The position numbers and the translations under genes were made by a program. This document shows positions 7,290 through 17,028 of a stretch of 64,000 nucleotides of DNA, piece by piece; position 1 is the stretch's first letter, and the number at the start of each line of letters is the position of its first letter. The notes beneath the pieces were generated by a model. It worked only from the letters and a program-made list of their open reading frames with translations, searched no databases and was not told where the DNA came from. Source of the stretch: Butyrivibrio sp. INlla16 (GTDB lineage: Bacteria > Bacillota > Clostridia > Lachnospirales > Lachnospiraceae); NCBI RefSeq assembly GCF_900104155.1, contig NZ_FMYB01000015.1, forward strand, positions 1 to 64,000, read 5' to 3'.

Positions 7290-9233
7290 TCATTCCGTCT
7301 CATTAATGAGCTCCGCTGCACGTTCGAGCGCCTTCTGGTGCTCTACTGAGTGCGAATCTGCATTATCCTCCGGGTGATAGGTGGTTACTATCTTCTGAAC
7401 AATCTCTCGTATCTCGTCGGCATGCTCAGCCTTGGACGCTCCGTTCAGCTCCTCAAGCTGTGAAAAGAACTTCATATCATCCATATTTATAGGCTTGCCG
7501 ATATGTATCATTCTGTTCGCGGTATCCTGAAGACCCTCTTCGTCCATGAGCATCTCCTCATAAAGCTTCTCTCCGGGTCTAAGTCCCGTGAACTCAATCT
7601 TGATGTCCTCACCGACCTTATATCCCGAAAGCTTAATAAGGTTTTCTGCCAGGTCAAGAATTCTCACAGGTTCACCCATATCGAGGACAAATATCTCTCC
7701 GCCCTTTGCATAGGCTCCTGCCTGCATTACGAGGCTGACAGCCTCCGGTATAGTCATGAAATATCTGATAATATTGGGGTCCGTAACTGTTACGGGTCCT
7801 CCTGCCATAATCTGCTTTTTGAAAAGCGGAATAACCGAACCGTTGGAGCCAAGCACGTTACCGAATCTGACTGCAACAAACTCCGTATCATAGTGCTTGT
7901 TGAAGGTCTGGACTATCATCTCACAGATTCTCTTGCTGGCACCCATGATATTGGTCGGATTTACAGCCTTATCCGTGGAGATCATGACAAACTTCTGACA
8001 TCCGTTCATAGCGGCTGCCATCGCTGTCTTAAAGGTTCCGAATACGTTATTTTTAATTGCCTCGTTCGGGCTGTCTTCCATAAGCGGTACATGCTTATGA
8101 GCCGCAGCATGGTACACGATCTGAGGCTTGTACTCCTCAAAAATCCTGTTGATTCTGTTTGTGTTACGCACAGAAGCAATAAGGACCACAAGGTCAAGCT
8201 CCGGGTGGTTCCTCTTAAGTTCCTGCTGGATATCATAGGCATTGTTTTCGTAAATATCTACGATCACAAGTCTCTCGGGTTTGTGATTTGCGATCTGTCT
8301 GCAGAGCTCCGATCCGATGGATCCGCCGCCACCTGTAACAAGTACGGTCTTGCCGCTCACATAGCCTGCAATCTGATTAAGGTCAACCGCAATTGGATCT
8401 CTTCCGAGAAGATCCTCAACCTCAACCTCACGAAGCTTACTAACATTAACTTCGCCGTTAACCAGCTGATATACACCGGGAAGTGAACGAAGCTTACAGT
8501 TTGTCTCCTTACACAGATCGAGAAGTTTTCTCATCTCACTTCTTGAAAGTGAAGGTATAGCTACTATAATCTCATCAATATCATATAGATCGGCACATTC
8601 GAGGATCTTATCTCTGCCACCGACTACACGGATTCCCTGAATATAATGTCCCCACTTGCTTCTGTCGTCATCGATGATACATCTGATAACCATGGTGGAG
8701 AAATTGCTGTTTACAATCTCTTTGATAATTATATTTCCGGACTCACCGGCACCTATCACCATTACAGAGATAGTGTTTTTCCTGTTCTCGGTCTTATGCT
8801 TTACGCTCCTGAAAAACCTGTAGCTGAATCTGCTTACAAAAATAAGTGTGATCAGAATAAAGGTGTACAGAAAGTAATAGCTCTGCGGAACAGGCTGTCT
8901 CCCGACTCTGAAAAACTGAAGGCCGACGGCATTCATAACACCGGAAGCCACACATGCCATAACCAGATTCTGAAGTTCTGTCTCCCCCGCATATGCCCAC
9001 AAGCTGTTATATAGTCTGAAAAAATAGAAAAACAACAGCGAGAGCACAACATTGATGATAAGAAAGTTCGAAACCGGTTCCATAAATTCATACGGAACAA
9101 GATCAATATTGAACTCATATCTCATCAGGAGTGCAAGGTAACTGGCAATTATGATACTGAGAATATCATAGAGGATCAGACCCGTTCTTCTATAAAATTT
9201 TGCAAAATTAAATGGTTTCTTTTCCTGTTTCAT
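7290..9233 (-). CDS. pglF: UDP-GlcNAc 4,6-dehydratase, membrane type (PglF/CapD/WbpM family)
   Basis: The full-length form of the family (647 residues). Four membrane helices span about residues 17-137, a first nucleotide fold starts near 156 (VMVIGAGESGN), and the catalytic SDR domain begins with VTGGGGSIGSE (about 299-309). The STDKAVNPTN..GASKR motif has Met in place of the usual SDR Tyr (MGASK), which is normal for large WbpM/PglF enzymes. It converts UDP-GlcNAc to UDP-4-keto-6-deoxy-GlcNAc at the membrane. With the next gene (PglE-like) it should give a UDP-4-amino-4,6-dideoxy-GlcNAc-type sugar (bacillosamine or legionaminate precursors). No clear SD sequence precedes ATG 9233. The pathway end product is not decided by the window. 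Confidence 0.93.
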   Translation of the reverse strand: MKQEKKPFNFAKFYRRTGLILYDILSIIIASYLALLMRYEFNIDLVPYEFMEPVSNFLIINVVLSLLFFYFFRLYNSLWAYAGETELQNLVMACVASGVMNAVGLQFFRVGRQPVPQSYYFLYTFILITLIFVSRFSYRFFRSVKHKTENRKNTISVMVIGAGESGNIIIKEIVNSNFSTMVIRCIIDDDRSKWGHYIQGIRVVGGRDKILECADLYDIDEIIVAIPSLSRSEMRKLLDLCKETNCKLRSLPGVYQLVNGEVNVSKLREVEVEDLLGRDPIAVDLNQIAGYVSGKTVLVTGGGGSIGSELCRQIANHKPERLVIVDIYENNAYDIQQELKRNHPELDLVVLIASVRNTNRINRIFEEYKPQIVYHAAAHKHVPLMEDSPNEAIKNNVFGTFKTAMAAAMNGCQKFVMISTDKAVNPTNIMGASKRICEMIVQTFNKHYDTEFVAVRFGNVLGSNGSVIPLFKKQIMAGGPVTVTDPNIIRYFMTIPEAVSLVMQAGAYAKGGEIFVLDMGEPVRILDLAENLIKLSGYKVGEDIKIEFTGLRPGEKLYEEMLMDEEGLQDTANRMIHIGKPINMDDMKFFSQLEELNGASKAEHADEIREIVQKIVTTYHPEDNADSHSVEHQKALERAAELINETE

Positions 9234-9272
9234 ATCATTTTATAATATCATAAATCGATTTTTTATCATACC

Positions 9273-11963
9273 TTAGGCAGATTTTCTGTTCTTAAAAGCA
9301 ATTGGCATAAGCGCCATCAAAAGAGCTACAGCCATGGGATTACTGAACTGGAACACCCACTCTGACAGAGCTGCCACACCCACTCCAACTATCATTGCAA
9401 AGGCAAACAATGCTCCGGGTGCGTCATCCCTATTCTTTAAATAGAATATAATCCCGCTGAAAAATGCGCAAACAAACATAAGGAAGAATACGATTCCCGC
9501 CAAAATTCCGTTATCATACATCACCTGAAGGTACGTATTATGTGCATGAACCGCTATCTCTCCGGATGGAAGTTCAGCTCCCATCTCATCATGTCCAAAA
9601 GGCGTCATCTGCTTAAGATATGCCTTAAAAATAGTTATCCTTCCGTTGGAAAATTCCTCAATTCCGTCCTCCGGTGTTCCGCTGTTTTCTTCAGCGTTCT
9701 CCTCCTGAACTTCGTCAGTATTCTCTCCACTGTCTGCGGACGCCATAGCTTCCGCTGCAGCTGCCTCTGCTTCCATTCTGGCAAAGAGCTCATTTCCTCC
9801 GGTCTCCATCAGGTATTCCTTTATCTCAGGATCGGTCTGCTTGGAAGCAACTATCTCCGGAAGTGTATACATCATCCTGTCTGACTGATCTTCAGTAAGC
9901 GGAACTCCGTTTTCACCTATAGTTGACTTTCCTTTGCTATTGTAGTTCTCGATATCCTCCGGATAATTGTAATCCATCACATCTATATTCAGTATCTTTT
10001 CAGCGAAAAGATCCACAAATCTCTCGATACTCATATAGAGATGGCTGTCCGGCTGTCCGCCTCCGTAAAGTCCGAAATTGCCGGTTTCAACCAGGAATTT
10101 TTTCGGTCTTGCCACAATTGCCGGCATAGTTCTCTGTAGCATAAATGCTGCCGGAAAACTCAGTATTACCGCAAGTGCCATGGTTCCTATCTGAATCCCC
10201 AGATAGCGAAGCTTACCCTTTTTGCAGTCACCCGATGTGAGCACAAACATGCAGATAAACATCACAAGGCATGCAAGGTAGGATGTTCTGGAAATTGTAA
10301 ACATCATGTAGGATGTCACAAAACCAAATAAAATGAATTCCTTCCAGAGATATTTAATTCTTGCCGCGAAGGACGTCATTTCTCTGGTCAGATATATCTT
10401 ATACAGAAGAAGCACAGCAGAAGCGCATTCCATCACAGTCATATACTCTGCGGTTATGGTTACCGTATGAAAAACGAAAGCATATCTTCCTGTATTGAAT
10501 GCCGCAAAGCTTCTATACATCCAGCAATAAAGCATGGAAACTACAAAATTCAGAAGAAGTCCGCCTATGATAAGCTCCGAATACTCCTTAAATCCGTATA
10601 ACCAGTAACTGAGCATAAGGCCTATGGCAAAAGCTGCAAGTGCAACTCCCCACCATCTTGTATTCCTGAATACTACCAATACTGCAAAAAGCACCAGAAG
10701 AACTATTCCGAAAATACTGATCTTATATTGGGATATCGCTTTTTTCTCAGCCTTCTCATGTACTCTGTGATAGAGTTCTACTGTAAAATTCAGCAATATG
10801 AAGCCTGCAAGTATAACCACAATAACCCCATAAGTCATTGCAGCATTATGAAGGTCATACTCCTTCTCTGTCTCCGGGAGAAGATGCATGATTCTGTAGA
10901 TCACTCCGAGCACAATCGCCGCTGCGCAATAGTAGACATTATGTTCCTTGAATATCCTATCCGCAGGAAATAGAAGACACAGGAAAATCAGGAGACAGAC
11001 CATCTCCTTTCTCTCTGCCAGAGTCTGATAAATAGTATAAAGAGCATTCATGTACTCACAGCAAAACCATATCGCAGCTGCGATTGCAGACATCTGAAGA
11101 ATGTTTTTGACATTATGCCAGAGCTTTACGTCAAGAGTTGCATCGCTTTCATGGTTTATCGCATAGAATACAAATCCTGCAGCAATTATCACCCCTAACT
11201 CAAGGAAAAGATTTTCAACAGGCCTGATGTCAAAATATTTCATCGGCCAGATCAGTATCATCATCGCAAGAGTCATTACGGCAGCGATGGGATTGCCGAC
11301 ATATTTAATAACTTTATGAGCAGAAATAAGCGGATCTTCCTTATCCGCAAAGATCAGTTTTTGCAAACCTAACAGCGCAGCAGCAAGAAGAATAACCACA
11401 AGTATGATAAAGCCTGAAACCTTCTTGGAAAGAGGCTGGGTGTAATTATACTTTGCCGCAAGCTGAACGCCTTCAACACCGGTATCATGATATGCAAAGG
11501 ATACGAAATAGGGTGATGTATCCTCGCCGGCATGCTCATAGGCTACATAATAGGTGGAAAAGGCTCCGTTAAGTATCATGGTGTAGGTCTCACCGACATT
11601 GAGGTCAAGCCCCACTCTCACATTAAGATACCCCGGAAGTTCGGAATCCCTCAGATACACAAACCTCTGGTAGACTTCCTCCATATTTTCGTTATAGAAT
11701 ACCAGGCTCATATAATTGCCTAGCTCGACACTGTCAACATATATGTCTATTGATTCAAGCCTGTCATACTGAGCAATAAATTTCTGAACCACATCGTGAT
11801 AATCATTTACTCTGTCCGAAGTCTGGACAATATCCCCGCCGCCCCTCTCGGTAATGGTTCTTTGCCATATTCTGAGCGGGAACACGGAAACAATTGCCAA
11901 AAAAGCAAATATAAGAATTACAGCTCTTATAGCTGCAGATCTGTAAACAACTTTTCTTCTCAT
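9273..11963 (-). CDS. Wzy/WaaL-type O-antigen ligase/polymerase family membrane protein (Wzy_C)
   Basis: An 896-residue polytopic protein. An N-terminal helix (about 12-30) is followed by an extracytoplasmic beta-rich region of about 150 residues, then about a dozen helices. A large loop precedes HAHNTYLQVMYDNGILAG (about 804-821), the His-containing signature of the Wzy_C/O-antigen ligase family. The loop carries an Ala/Glu-rich acidic insert (about 731-770) not usual in the family. Such enzymes join lipid-linked glycans to one another or to an acceptor outside the membrane. The start ATG 11963 overlaps the stop of the preceding gene (ATGA), with GGAGG upstream, so the two are translationally coupled. 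Whether it polymerises or ligates cannot be told; an EpsG-type polymerase candidate is also present at 45866. Confidence 0.82.
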   Translation of the reverse strand: MRRKVVYRSAAIRAVILIFAFLAIVSVFPLRIWQRTITERGGGDIVQTSDRVNDYHDVVQKFIAQYDRLESIDIYVDSVELGNYMSLVFYNENMEEVYQRFVYLRDSELPGYLNVRVGLDLNVGETYTMILNGAFSTYYVAYEHAGEDTSPYFVSFAYHDTGVEGVQLAAKYNYTQPLSKKVSGFIILVVILLAAALLGLQKLIFADKEDPLISAHKVIKYVGNPIAAVMTLAMMILIWPMKYFDIRPVENLFLELGVIIAAGFVFYAINHESDATLDVKLWHNVKNILQMSAIAAAIWFCCEYMNALYTIYQTLAERKEMVCLLIFLCLLFPADRIFKEHNVYYCAAAIVLGVIYRIMHLLPETEKEYDLHNAAMTYGVIVVILAGFILLNFTVELYHRVHEKAEKKAISQYKISIFGIVLLVLFAVLVVFRNTRWWGVALAAFAIGLMLSYWLYGFKEYSELIIGGLLLNFVVSMLYCWMYRSFAAFNTGRYAFVFHTVTITAEYMTVMECASAVLLLYKIYLTREMTSFAARIKYLWKEFILFGFVTSYMMFTISRTSYLACLVMFICMFVLTSGDCKKGKLRYLGIQIGTMALAVILSFPAAFMLQRTMPAIVARPKKFLVETGNFGLYGGGQPDSHLYMSIERFVDLFAEKILNIDVMDYNYPEDIENYNSKGKSTIGENGVPLTEDQSDRMMYTLPEIVASKQTDPEIKEYLMETGGNELFARMEAEAAAAEAMASADSGENTDEVQEENAEENSGTPEDGIEEFSNGRITIFKAYLKQMTPFGHDEMGAELPSGEIAVHAHNTYLQVMYDNGILAGIVFFLMFVCAFFSGIIFYLKNRDDAPGALFAFAMIVGVGVAALSEWVFQFSNPMAVALLMALMPIAFKNRKSA

Positions 11964-13636
11964 AAATCCTCCACTGCATCATTATTATGCAGTAAAACAG
12001 TATATATCAGAATCGGAACCGCATACCACAAATAAACTGTATATCTCACAAGGTAAGTCGGCCCAAGCAGTATCGTCATCCATACAAGTCCCAGGAGTAT
12101 CCAGGGATACATTCCAGCTTCTCTCCTTATCACGGCAGCTGTCATCATAAGATACAAAAATACCCAGAAATAAGCAGCCGGCGAAAACAAAAGTGAAAGG
12201 ACCGGTATATTCTGCTGGAATTTCTCTATTGAAAGCTTTCTGTAAAAAGCATCTATAAACGGAATCGCACTGTGTCTTTTTCCCGGAAGTTCAACCTCAT
12301 ATCCGAAATAGGAACTGTCCTCATAGGTAAACGTAAACACCGTATTTCCCTGATAAACATTGATAACCGCGCCGGGGTACCAGTAGCCGTAAGAGGTCAG
12401 AAACCACCCGTTCAGATAGCTCATGGGATTCTCTATTCCCTTCTTTGCCCAGAGCTTCCAGAAAGAGGCCTTATCCTCCTCATAGGTTTTGTTATCAAAA
12501 TACATTTTTAATATATCCGAGATTCTGGGTGTGTAGTGTGAAAGAGCCTCCTCGCTCAGATATTTATGTAAGGTCTCCTTCTCCTCCCCGGAAAAATTCT
12601 CCGGGTTGTAGTAATAAACTCTCGAAATCTGCTGTATCGGCACAGTAAGCATCTCCTGATGCTCACCCGTCTCGGCAGAGAGCACTGCTCCAATAGCTGT
12701 GTTTATGCAAAAATATATGATCACCGGAGCTATAAGAAAAGTTACTCTATGGAACCGATCTTTTTCTCTCATTATCTTTGCCGATATCATCACAACAAGA
12801 GCAAAGACAATATAAGCATAAAATCCGTTGTGCCTAAAAAGCATCATCAGCACTGCAGACACAATGATTTCCCAGGCTTTCTTCTTTTTCTCTCCGCGCC
12901 CCGTAAGCTCTTCCCACTCCAGCATCAGAACAATCGTCATCACAAGAAATGACGAGAATAGCCCGTCCTTACAAGAACACAGGGTGTACATGACAATTGT
13001 GGGAAAAAGTCCGAAAAAAGCTCCTATTATTCTTCTGGCCTTTACTCCTGCCCCGTGTTTTTTGAGGAAATTCAAATAATACGTAAATATATGTGTCATC
13101 AGAAGCATCTGACAGAGAATGTAGAAGAATATTCCCGCATTATAGTTTCCCGTAAACTTATGGAAAAATGCCACACTTCCGCCAAGAAGAAGCACATGTA
13201 AAAGCGGATGATGAGTATTGAAGCTCCTGCTTAAAACCTCGATAACCTCTGTCTGAGCATCATAGACAAAAAATCCGGGGAAAACTCCGAGTAGCACCAC
13301 AAAATTGCAGGCCGCCAGCATCATCCACACCTTGAAGAACTCTTCTCCGGTATAGCCGCGCCTACGCGCCGCCTGCAGCATAGTCCTCGCCCCGGTAATT
13401 ACCGTTATGCCACCCGTTTCCTTATTTTTTCCCGCCTCAAGCCTGCACCAGCTGTACTTAACCGCAGCCGCAATCACTGCTGACAGAAGGAGAAAAATAA
13501 GCAGCATCCCGATATTGCCTATATCTATATGATCCGATGTCTCAAGTTGGTATCCCCAAACCAGAGACAGGGACATGCCTACACCAAATAAGACCGGCAT
13601 CAGCCAGGTCTTATTCTTACTCTTCTGATTTCTCAT
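11960..13636 (-). CDS. Polytopic membrane protein, DUF6020-like, GT-C-type candidate
   Basis: About 558 residues with roughly twelve hydrophobic segments. The segment FPGFFVYDAQTEV followed by NTHHPLLHVLLLGG is what I associate with the DUF6020 group of Clostridia membrane proteins. An acidic residue in the first outside loop plus a later HP pair is reminiscent of GT-C glycosyltransferases. Start at 13636: GAGG is seven bases upstream and the ATG at 13648 would overlap it. The first 20 bases overlap the end of the GtrB-like gene, so the two are coupled. A polyprenyl-phosphate-sugar-dependent transferase is the best guess; acceptor and sugar are unknown. Confidence 0.7.
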   Translation of the reverse strand: MRNQKSKNKTWLMPVLFGVGMSLSLVWGYQLETSDHIDIGNIGMLLIFLLLSAVIAAAVKYSWCRLEAGKNKETGGITVITGARTMLQAARRRGYTGEEFFKVWMMLAACNFVVLLGVFPGFFVYDAQTEVIEVLSRSFNTHHPLLHVLLLGGSVAFFHKFTGNYNAGIFFYILCQMLLMTHIFTYYLNFLKKHGAGVKARRIIGAFFGLFPTIVMYTLCSCKDGLFSSFLVMTIVLMLEWEELTGRGEKKKKAWEIIVSAVLMMLFRHNGFYAYIVFALVVMISAKIMREKDRFHRVTFLIAPVIIYFCINTAIGAVLSAETGEHQEMLTVPIQQISRVYYYNPENFSGEEKETLHKYLSEEALSHYTPRISDILKMYFDNKTYEEDKASFWKLWAKKGIENPMSYLNGWFLTSYGYWYPGAVINVYQGNTVFTFTYEDSSYFGYEVELPGKRHSAIPFIDAFYRKLSIEKFQQNIPVLSLLFSPAAYFWVFLYLMMTAAVIRREAGMYPWILLGLVWMTILLGPTYLVRYTVYLWYAVPILIYTVLLHNNDAVEDL

Positions 13637-14567
13637 GCGAAACCTCATCCCGGATAACGTATTGAGGATTGTTATTCTGGGATATATAGATTCTGCCTAT
13701 ATACTCTCCAGCCATTCCCACCATAAGCATGAGCATTCCGCACATGAAAGTTATCGCCGACATAAGTGCCGAAAAGCCCACAGCCGGCAGATCCGGGTAC
13801 ATAATCTTTTTAATCACGGTATATATTCCATACAAAAATCCGATAGCTGCAAATATACCGCCCATCAACGTTCCAATACGAAGCGGCTTAATACTGAACG
13901 CAGTGAAGCCGTTTATCCACAAACCCATGAGCTTGGAAAAAGTATAGCCGCTTTCGCCTACTTCCCTTGCTCTGTGGGTAACATCAACATTAACGATATT
14001 TCTGGTGGTTCGAAGGACCAGTCCTATGACATACGGATAAGAGCTTTTATACTTGATCATCTCATCCACCACAAATCTTCTGACCGCAAAATAGCTCGAC
14101 ACATGAAGATCCTTGGGCTTACCCAACATAACATTAGCCATCCACTCATTCATGGCCGTGCCGAAATTCCTGAAAAAGTTGTGCTTTTTATGAGCATATC
14201 TTGCATAGACAACATCTGCCCCCTTCTCAATCTGATATAGGAGCTTACCAACCTCATCCGCGGGAGTCTGTCCGTCGTCATCAAGGCATACCACAATATC
14301 ACCCTTGGACGCATTAAGACCCGCCATTATAGCTGCATGCTGTCCAAAATTCTTAGCAAGATTGAAGGCCTTGATCTCCTCATGCTCCTTTACAAGCTCA
14401 CAGATTTTCCCCCAGGTGTTATCGGGAGAACAATCATTCACAAGAATGATTTCGTAGCTGTAAAGAACCAGCATGTCCATAGCGCCTTCAATTTCATTTA
14501 TTACGTCTTCAATTGTCTGTTCCGAGCGATAGCAGGGAATCACAAAACTCACTAATTTATTTCGCAT
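13617..14567 (-). CDS. GT2 polyprenyl-phosphate glycosyltransferase (GtrB/DPM1-like)
   Basis: Residues 1 to about 225 form a GT-A domain with VIPCYRSEQTI, the nucleotide-binding VNDCSPDNTW, KNFGQHAA and the metal-binding DDDGQTP motif. Two membrane helices follow (about 233-255 and 268-292). This is the layout of GtrB/ArnC/DPM1 proteins, which move a sugar from a nucleotide carrier onto polyprenyl phosphate at the inner face of the membrane. It is directly upstream of, and overlaps, a GT-C-like gene, and GtrA lies 4 kb away, so a GtrA-GtrB-GT-C modification route is plausible. A second GtrB-like gene is at 51171. Confidence 0.88.
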   Translation of the reverse strand: MRNKLVSFVIPCYRSEQTIEDVINEIEGAMDMLVLYSYEIILVNDCSPDNTWGKICELVKEHEEIKAFNLAKNFGQHAAIMAGLNASKGDIVVCLDDDGQTPADEVGKLLYQIEKGADVVYARYAHKKHNFFRNFGTAMNEWMANVMLGKPKDLHVSSYFAVRRFVVDEMIKYKSSYPYVIGLVLRTTRNIVNVDVTHRAREVGESGYTFSKLMGLWINGFTAFSIKPLRIGTLMGGIFAAIGFLYGIYTVIKKIMYPDLPAVGFSALMSAITFMCGMLMLMVGMAGEYIGRIYISQNNNPQYVIRDEVSHEKSEE

Positions 14568-14586
14568 ATCGTTATTTTACACCATT

Positions 14587-15135
14587 TCACAGTATCTTTT
14601 CCATCAGTATCATGTCCCCGGTCTCACCATCGGAGCACAGCACCTTCGGCAGATCCTCTGTCTTTACAAACCCTGCATGTTCATAGCTTTTAAGTGCAGA
14701 GATATTATCCGCAAAAACCCTGAGTATAAGCCTCTTCAGGCCAAGCTTTGATGCTGCATACCTGCACATGAGCTCGGCCGCTTCATTACCGTATCCATGA
14801 CCTATAGCATCGTCCTCACCGATGAAAATTCCGTACTCGGCGGTTTTCTCCGTCATATCTATATCTCTTAAATATACGCTTCCCACCGGTCTTTCCGCAT
14901 TGTCACCGGTACCTTCACCATCTGCCGCATCATCCTTTGGACAAATGATAAGCTGTACCACTTCTCCGGTCTCCACCTTGGTCTTCATCCAGTTGTTGTG
15001 GATCTCATCAGTGAAAACCTCTCTGTATATAAAATTGTTCCTAACCCTCGGATTGTTTCTCCACTTCACAACCATGGGCGTATCGTCATAGGTTATCTCC
15101 CGCAGATAAACCTTATCACCTTCTATTACCTTCAT
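14587..15135 (-). CDS. GNAT N-acetyltransferase, RimJ/RimL-like (PseH or WecD candidate)
   Basis: A 182-residue GNAT protein. KWRNNPRVRNNF near residue 25 resembles the opening of PseH-type sugar N-acetyltransferases; GHGYGNEAAELMCRYA is the acetyl-CoA pyrophosphate-binding segment (Q/RxxGxG/A-like), and DNISALKSYEHAGF is the usual motif-B Asn/Tyr region. A short acidic insert sits near residue 70. In this cluster it may acetylate a 4-amino sugar nucleotide. It could be the missing PseH of the pseudaminic pathway at 34-39 kb, or act on the Fuc4N product of the WecE enzyme two genes upstream. Sequence alone does not choose. Confidence 0.8.
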   Translation of the reverse strand: MKVIEGDKVYLREITYDDTPMVVKWRNNPRVRNNFIYREVFTDEIHNNWMKTKVETGEVVQLIICPKDDAADGEGTGDNAERPVGSVYLRDIDMTEKTAEYGIFIGEDDAIGHGYGNEAAELMCRYAASKLGLKRLILRVFADNISALKSYEHAGFVKTEDLPKVLCSDGETGDMILMEKIL

Positions 15136-15139
15136 ACTC

Positions 15140-17014
15140 TTAGTTCACTTTCCAAATTATAAACTCCCCGGCGACTTCATCAACCTTTTCCGCCTCTACC
15201 GTTTTTCCCGCATCCGCGTAGTATTCCTTCATCCATTCAAGGTCCGTATCCTTATCCGTTATCACGAAGGCTTTATCATCAAAAATCGCATTCCCCATGT
15301 TCTCGCTAAGCCCAAAGGCACGAAGCTTTTCCTTCTCAATGGGGCTCTTGGATGCCCAGCCTCCCATCAGCGTAACATTGCTGACAGCATTGCTTTCTCC
15401 AAACATCTTCTGAGAATAGGTATACCCGGTATCCTCGTAGGCAACCGAAGTATAGACATCCATAAAATAAAAGTTATCACTGTTCATACTGCAGTAATCA
15501 TAAAGCTCTTCGTAGGCTTTGTTATATTCTGCTCTTCCCTCACACTCCGCCTCGGTTACGGCCAGAGACGGTCCCATAAACCTGAAACACATTGAAGCAA
15601 ATGCCACAAGACAGAAGCCCGCAAAAATATGAAGAACCTCGGTCATATAGAGCCTTGGCATATCGCTCTCACTGTCCCTTTCGCGGATAGGTCCTGTCAC
15701 GACTCTCCTTAGCATTTCTTCCGCAAGCACCACAAGTACTGTAATTTCTATGAGATATAGTGAATGAGTTATCCTTATCGGATCCCTGCCTCTGACCAGA
15801 ATATAAAGCCATATCAGGGTTCTTCCGGCAAATAACAGCGCAGGTCTCCAGGCTGCGAAAAGCAGTCTGCTCACGGTCTTTTTATGCCTTTTGCTCTCGT
15901 ATAAAAGCAGCATGACATAGGTGACAAGATACATGATCCACGTCACTATATTCCAGGGAGAATCTGTCATAGGATATTCAAAACCCGCCGGTTTTGCCAC
16001 ACTTCTTAGTCTGTACAAATATGGTGAAATACATCCTGCCAGTCTGTAGAAAACAGATTTCTCATTATATAGCTTTTTCCCATAGGCGGCAATTTCCGCC
16101 ATCTTTTCCGCATCTATTGCATCATCCAGGCCGAAATTGTAATTGACCAAAAGCTCATACTCACTTTCCTTAAGGCCGATGCTGTCATAGAAATCCTTGT
16201 TCTCATCATAAGAAGGTATCTGATAAAAATCGTATACCTCGGTTCTGCTGTCAAAAAATGAATTAAACTCTCTCCAATCCTTTGAGGAATATCCTGCAAA
16301 ATGAAGGAGTTCGCATATTATCAGCCCCGCTGCAATTGCTATCACAGGCAGAGCATTTTTCTTTAAACCATTTTCCCTAAAAAATCCGTCATCCTCAAAT
16401 CTGTAAAAGATAACAAGAAGTACAAACGGAAGCATCAACAATGTCATCTCTGACCTTGTAAGAAATGCCAGTATGATAAAACCTGTCGCCGCTATATCCT
16501 TCCTCTCAAAGAATAAAACTGCTGCCGCACTGCACATCATTGCTACCACAAAGGTGTACTGAACAATAACAAAATGTCCTCCTACAACAGTAAGGAAAAC
16601 GGCCATAACCACTAAAATGCATATTATGCGCATCGCTGTCGCCGCTATCTTCGGCGCCTTATGTCCTACCTTGTCTACAAGGATATCCGAAATAACTCCC
16701 GCGAAGGATCTGACAAGCACAAACAAGCTCACATATTGACAAAGCAAAAGATATATCCCGTAGTAGTCAATTTTCCCGAACACCTTGTAAACAAGGCTTA
16801 TCAGGAAGCTTATCGGATAGAGCATCTGGATATTGTGTCCCTCAGGTGTACCCGTGAAAACTCCCGCGAGAATATCCTTCATCAGGACATCATCGTTTAA
16901 GTCAAACCAGTAAGAGTACAAAAGTCCCATAACAACTGCAAAAGCAATTGTTATGAGACCTGTAATTATAGAATTGGCTGATGGGAAGCTCTTTTTATTT
17001 TCCATGTCACTCAT
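15140..17014 (-). CDS. Polytopic membrane protein, GT-C-like, uncharacterised
   Basis: 624 residues with about ten to eleven hydrophobic segments and a C-terminal soluble part of about 110 residues. The first outside loop, just after helix 1 (about 17-37), carries DLNDDVLMKDILAG (about 38-51). An Asp pair in this position is the metal/catalytic-site layout of GT-C glycosyltransferases, but no named family is recognised with confidence. It lies between the WecE gene (15 bases upstream) and the GNAT gene (4 bases downstream), within the same transcription unit. Likely role: transfer or modification of glycan at the outer membrane face; inferred. Confidence 0.65.
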   Translation of the reverse strand: MSDMENKKSFPSANSIITGLITIAFAVVMGLLYSYWFDLNDDVLMKDILAGVFTGTPEGHNIQMLYPISFLISLVYKVFGKIDYYGIYLLLCQYVSLFVLVRSFAGVISDILVDKVGHKAPKIAATAMRIICILVVMAVFLTVVGGHFVIVQYTFVVAMMCSAAAVLFFERKDIAATGFIILAFLTRSEMTLLMLPFVLLVIFYRFEDDGFFRENGLKKNALPVIAIAAGLIICELLHFAGYSSKDWREFNSFFDSRTEVYDFYQIPSYDENKDFYDSIGLKESEYELLVNYNFGLDDAIDAEKMAEIAAYGKKLYNEKSVFYRLAGCISPYLYRLRSVAKPAGFEYPMTDSPWNIVTWIMYLVTYVMLLLYESKRHKKTVSRLLFAAWRPALLFAGRTLIWLYILVRGRDPIRITHSLYLIEITVLVVLAEEMLRRVVTGPIRERDSESDMPRLYMTEVLHIFAGFCLVAFASMCFRFMGPSLAVTEAECEGRAEYNKAYEELYDYCSMNSDNFYFMDVYTSVAYEDTGYTYSQKMFGESNAVSNVTLMGGWASKSPIEKEKLRAFGLSENMGNAIFDDKAFVITDKDTDLEWMKEYYADAGKTVEAEKVDEVAGEFIIWKVN

Positions 17015-17028
17015 TTTCTACATTGCAA

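Noticed and set aside
7503..8486. 327-codon open frame on the plus strand
   Set aside because: It lies fully antisense to the well-conserved pglF gene, has no ribosome site, and its product is rich in His, Cys and Ser without any motif.
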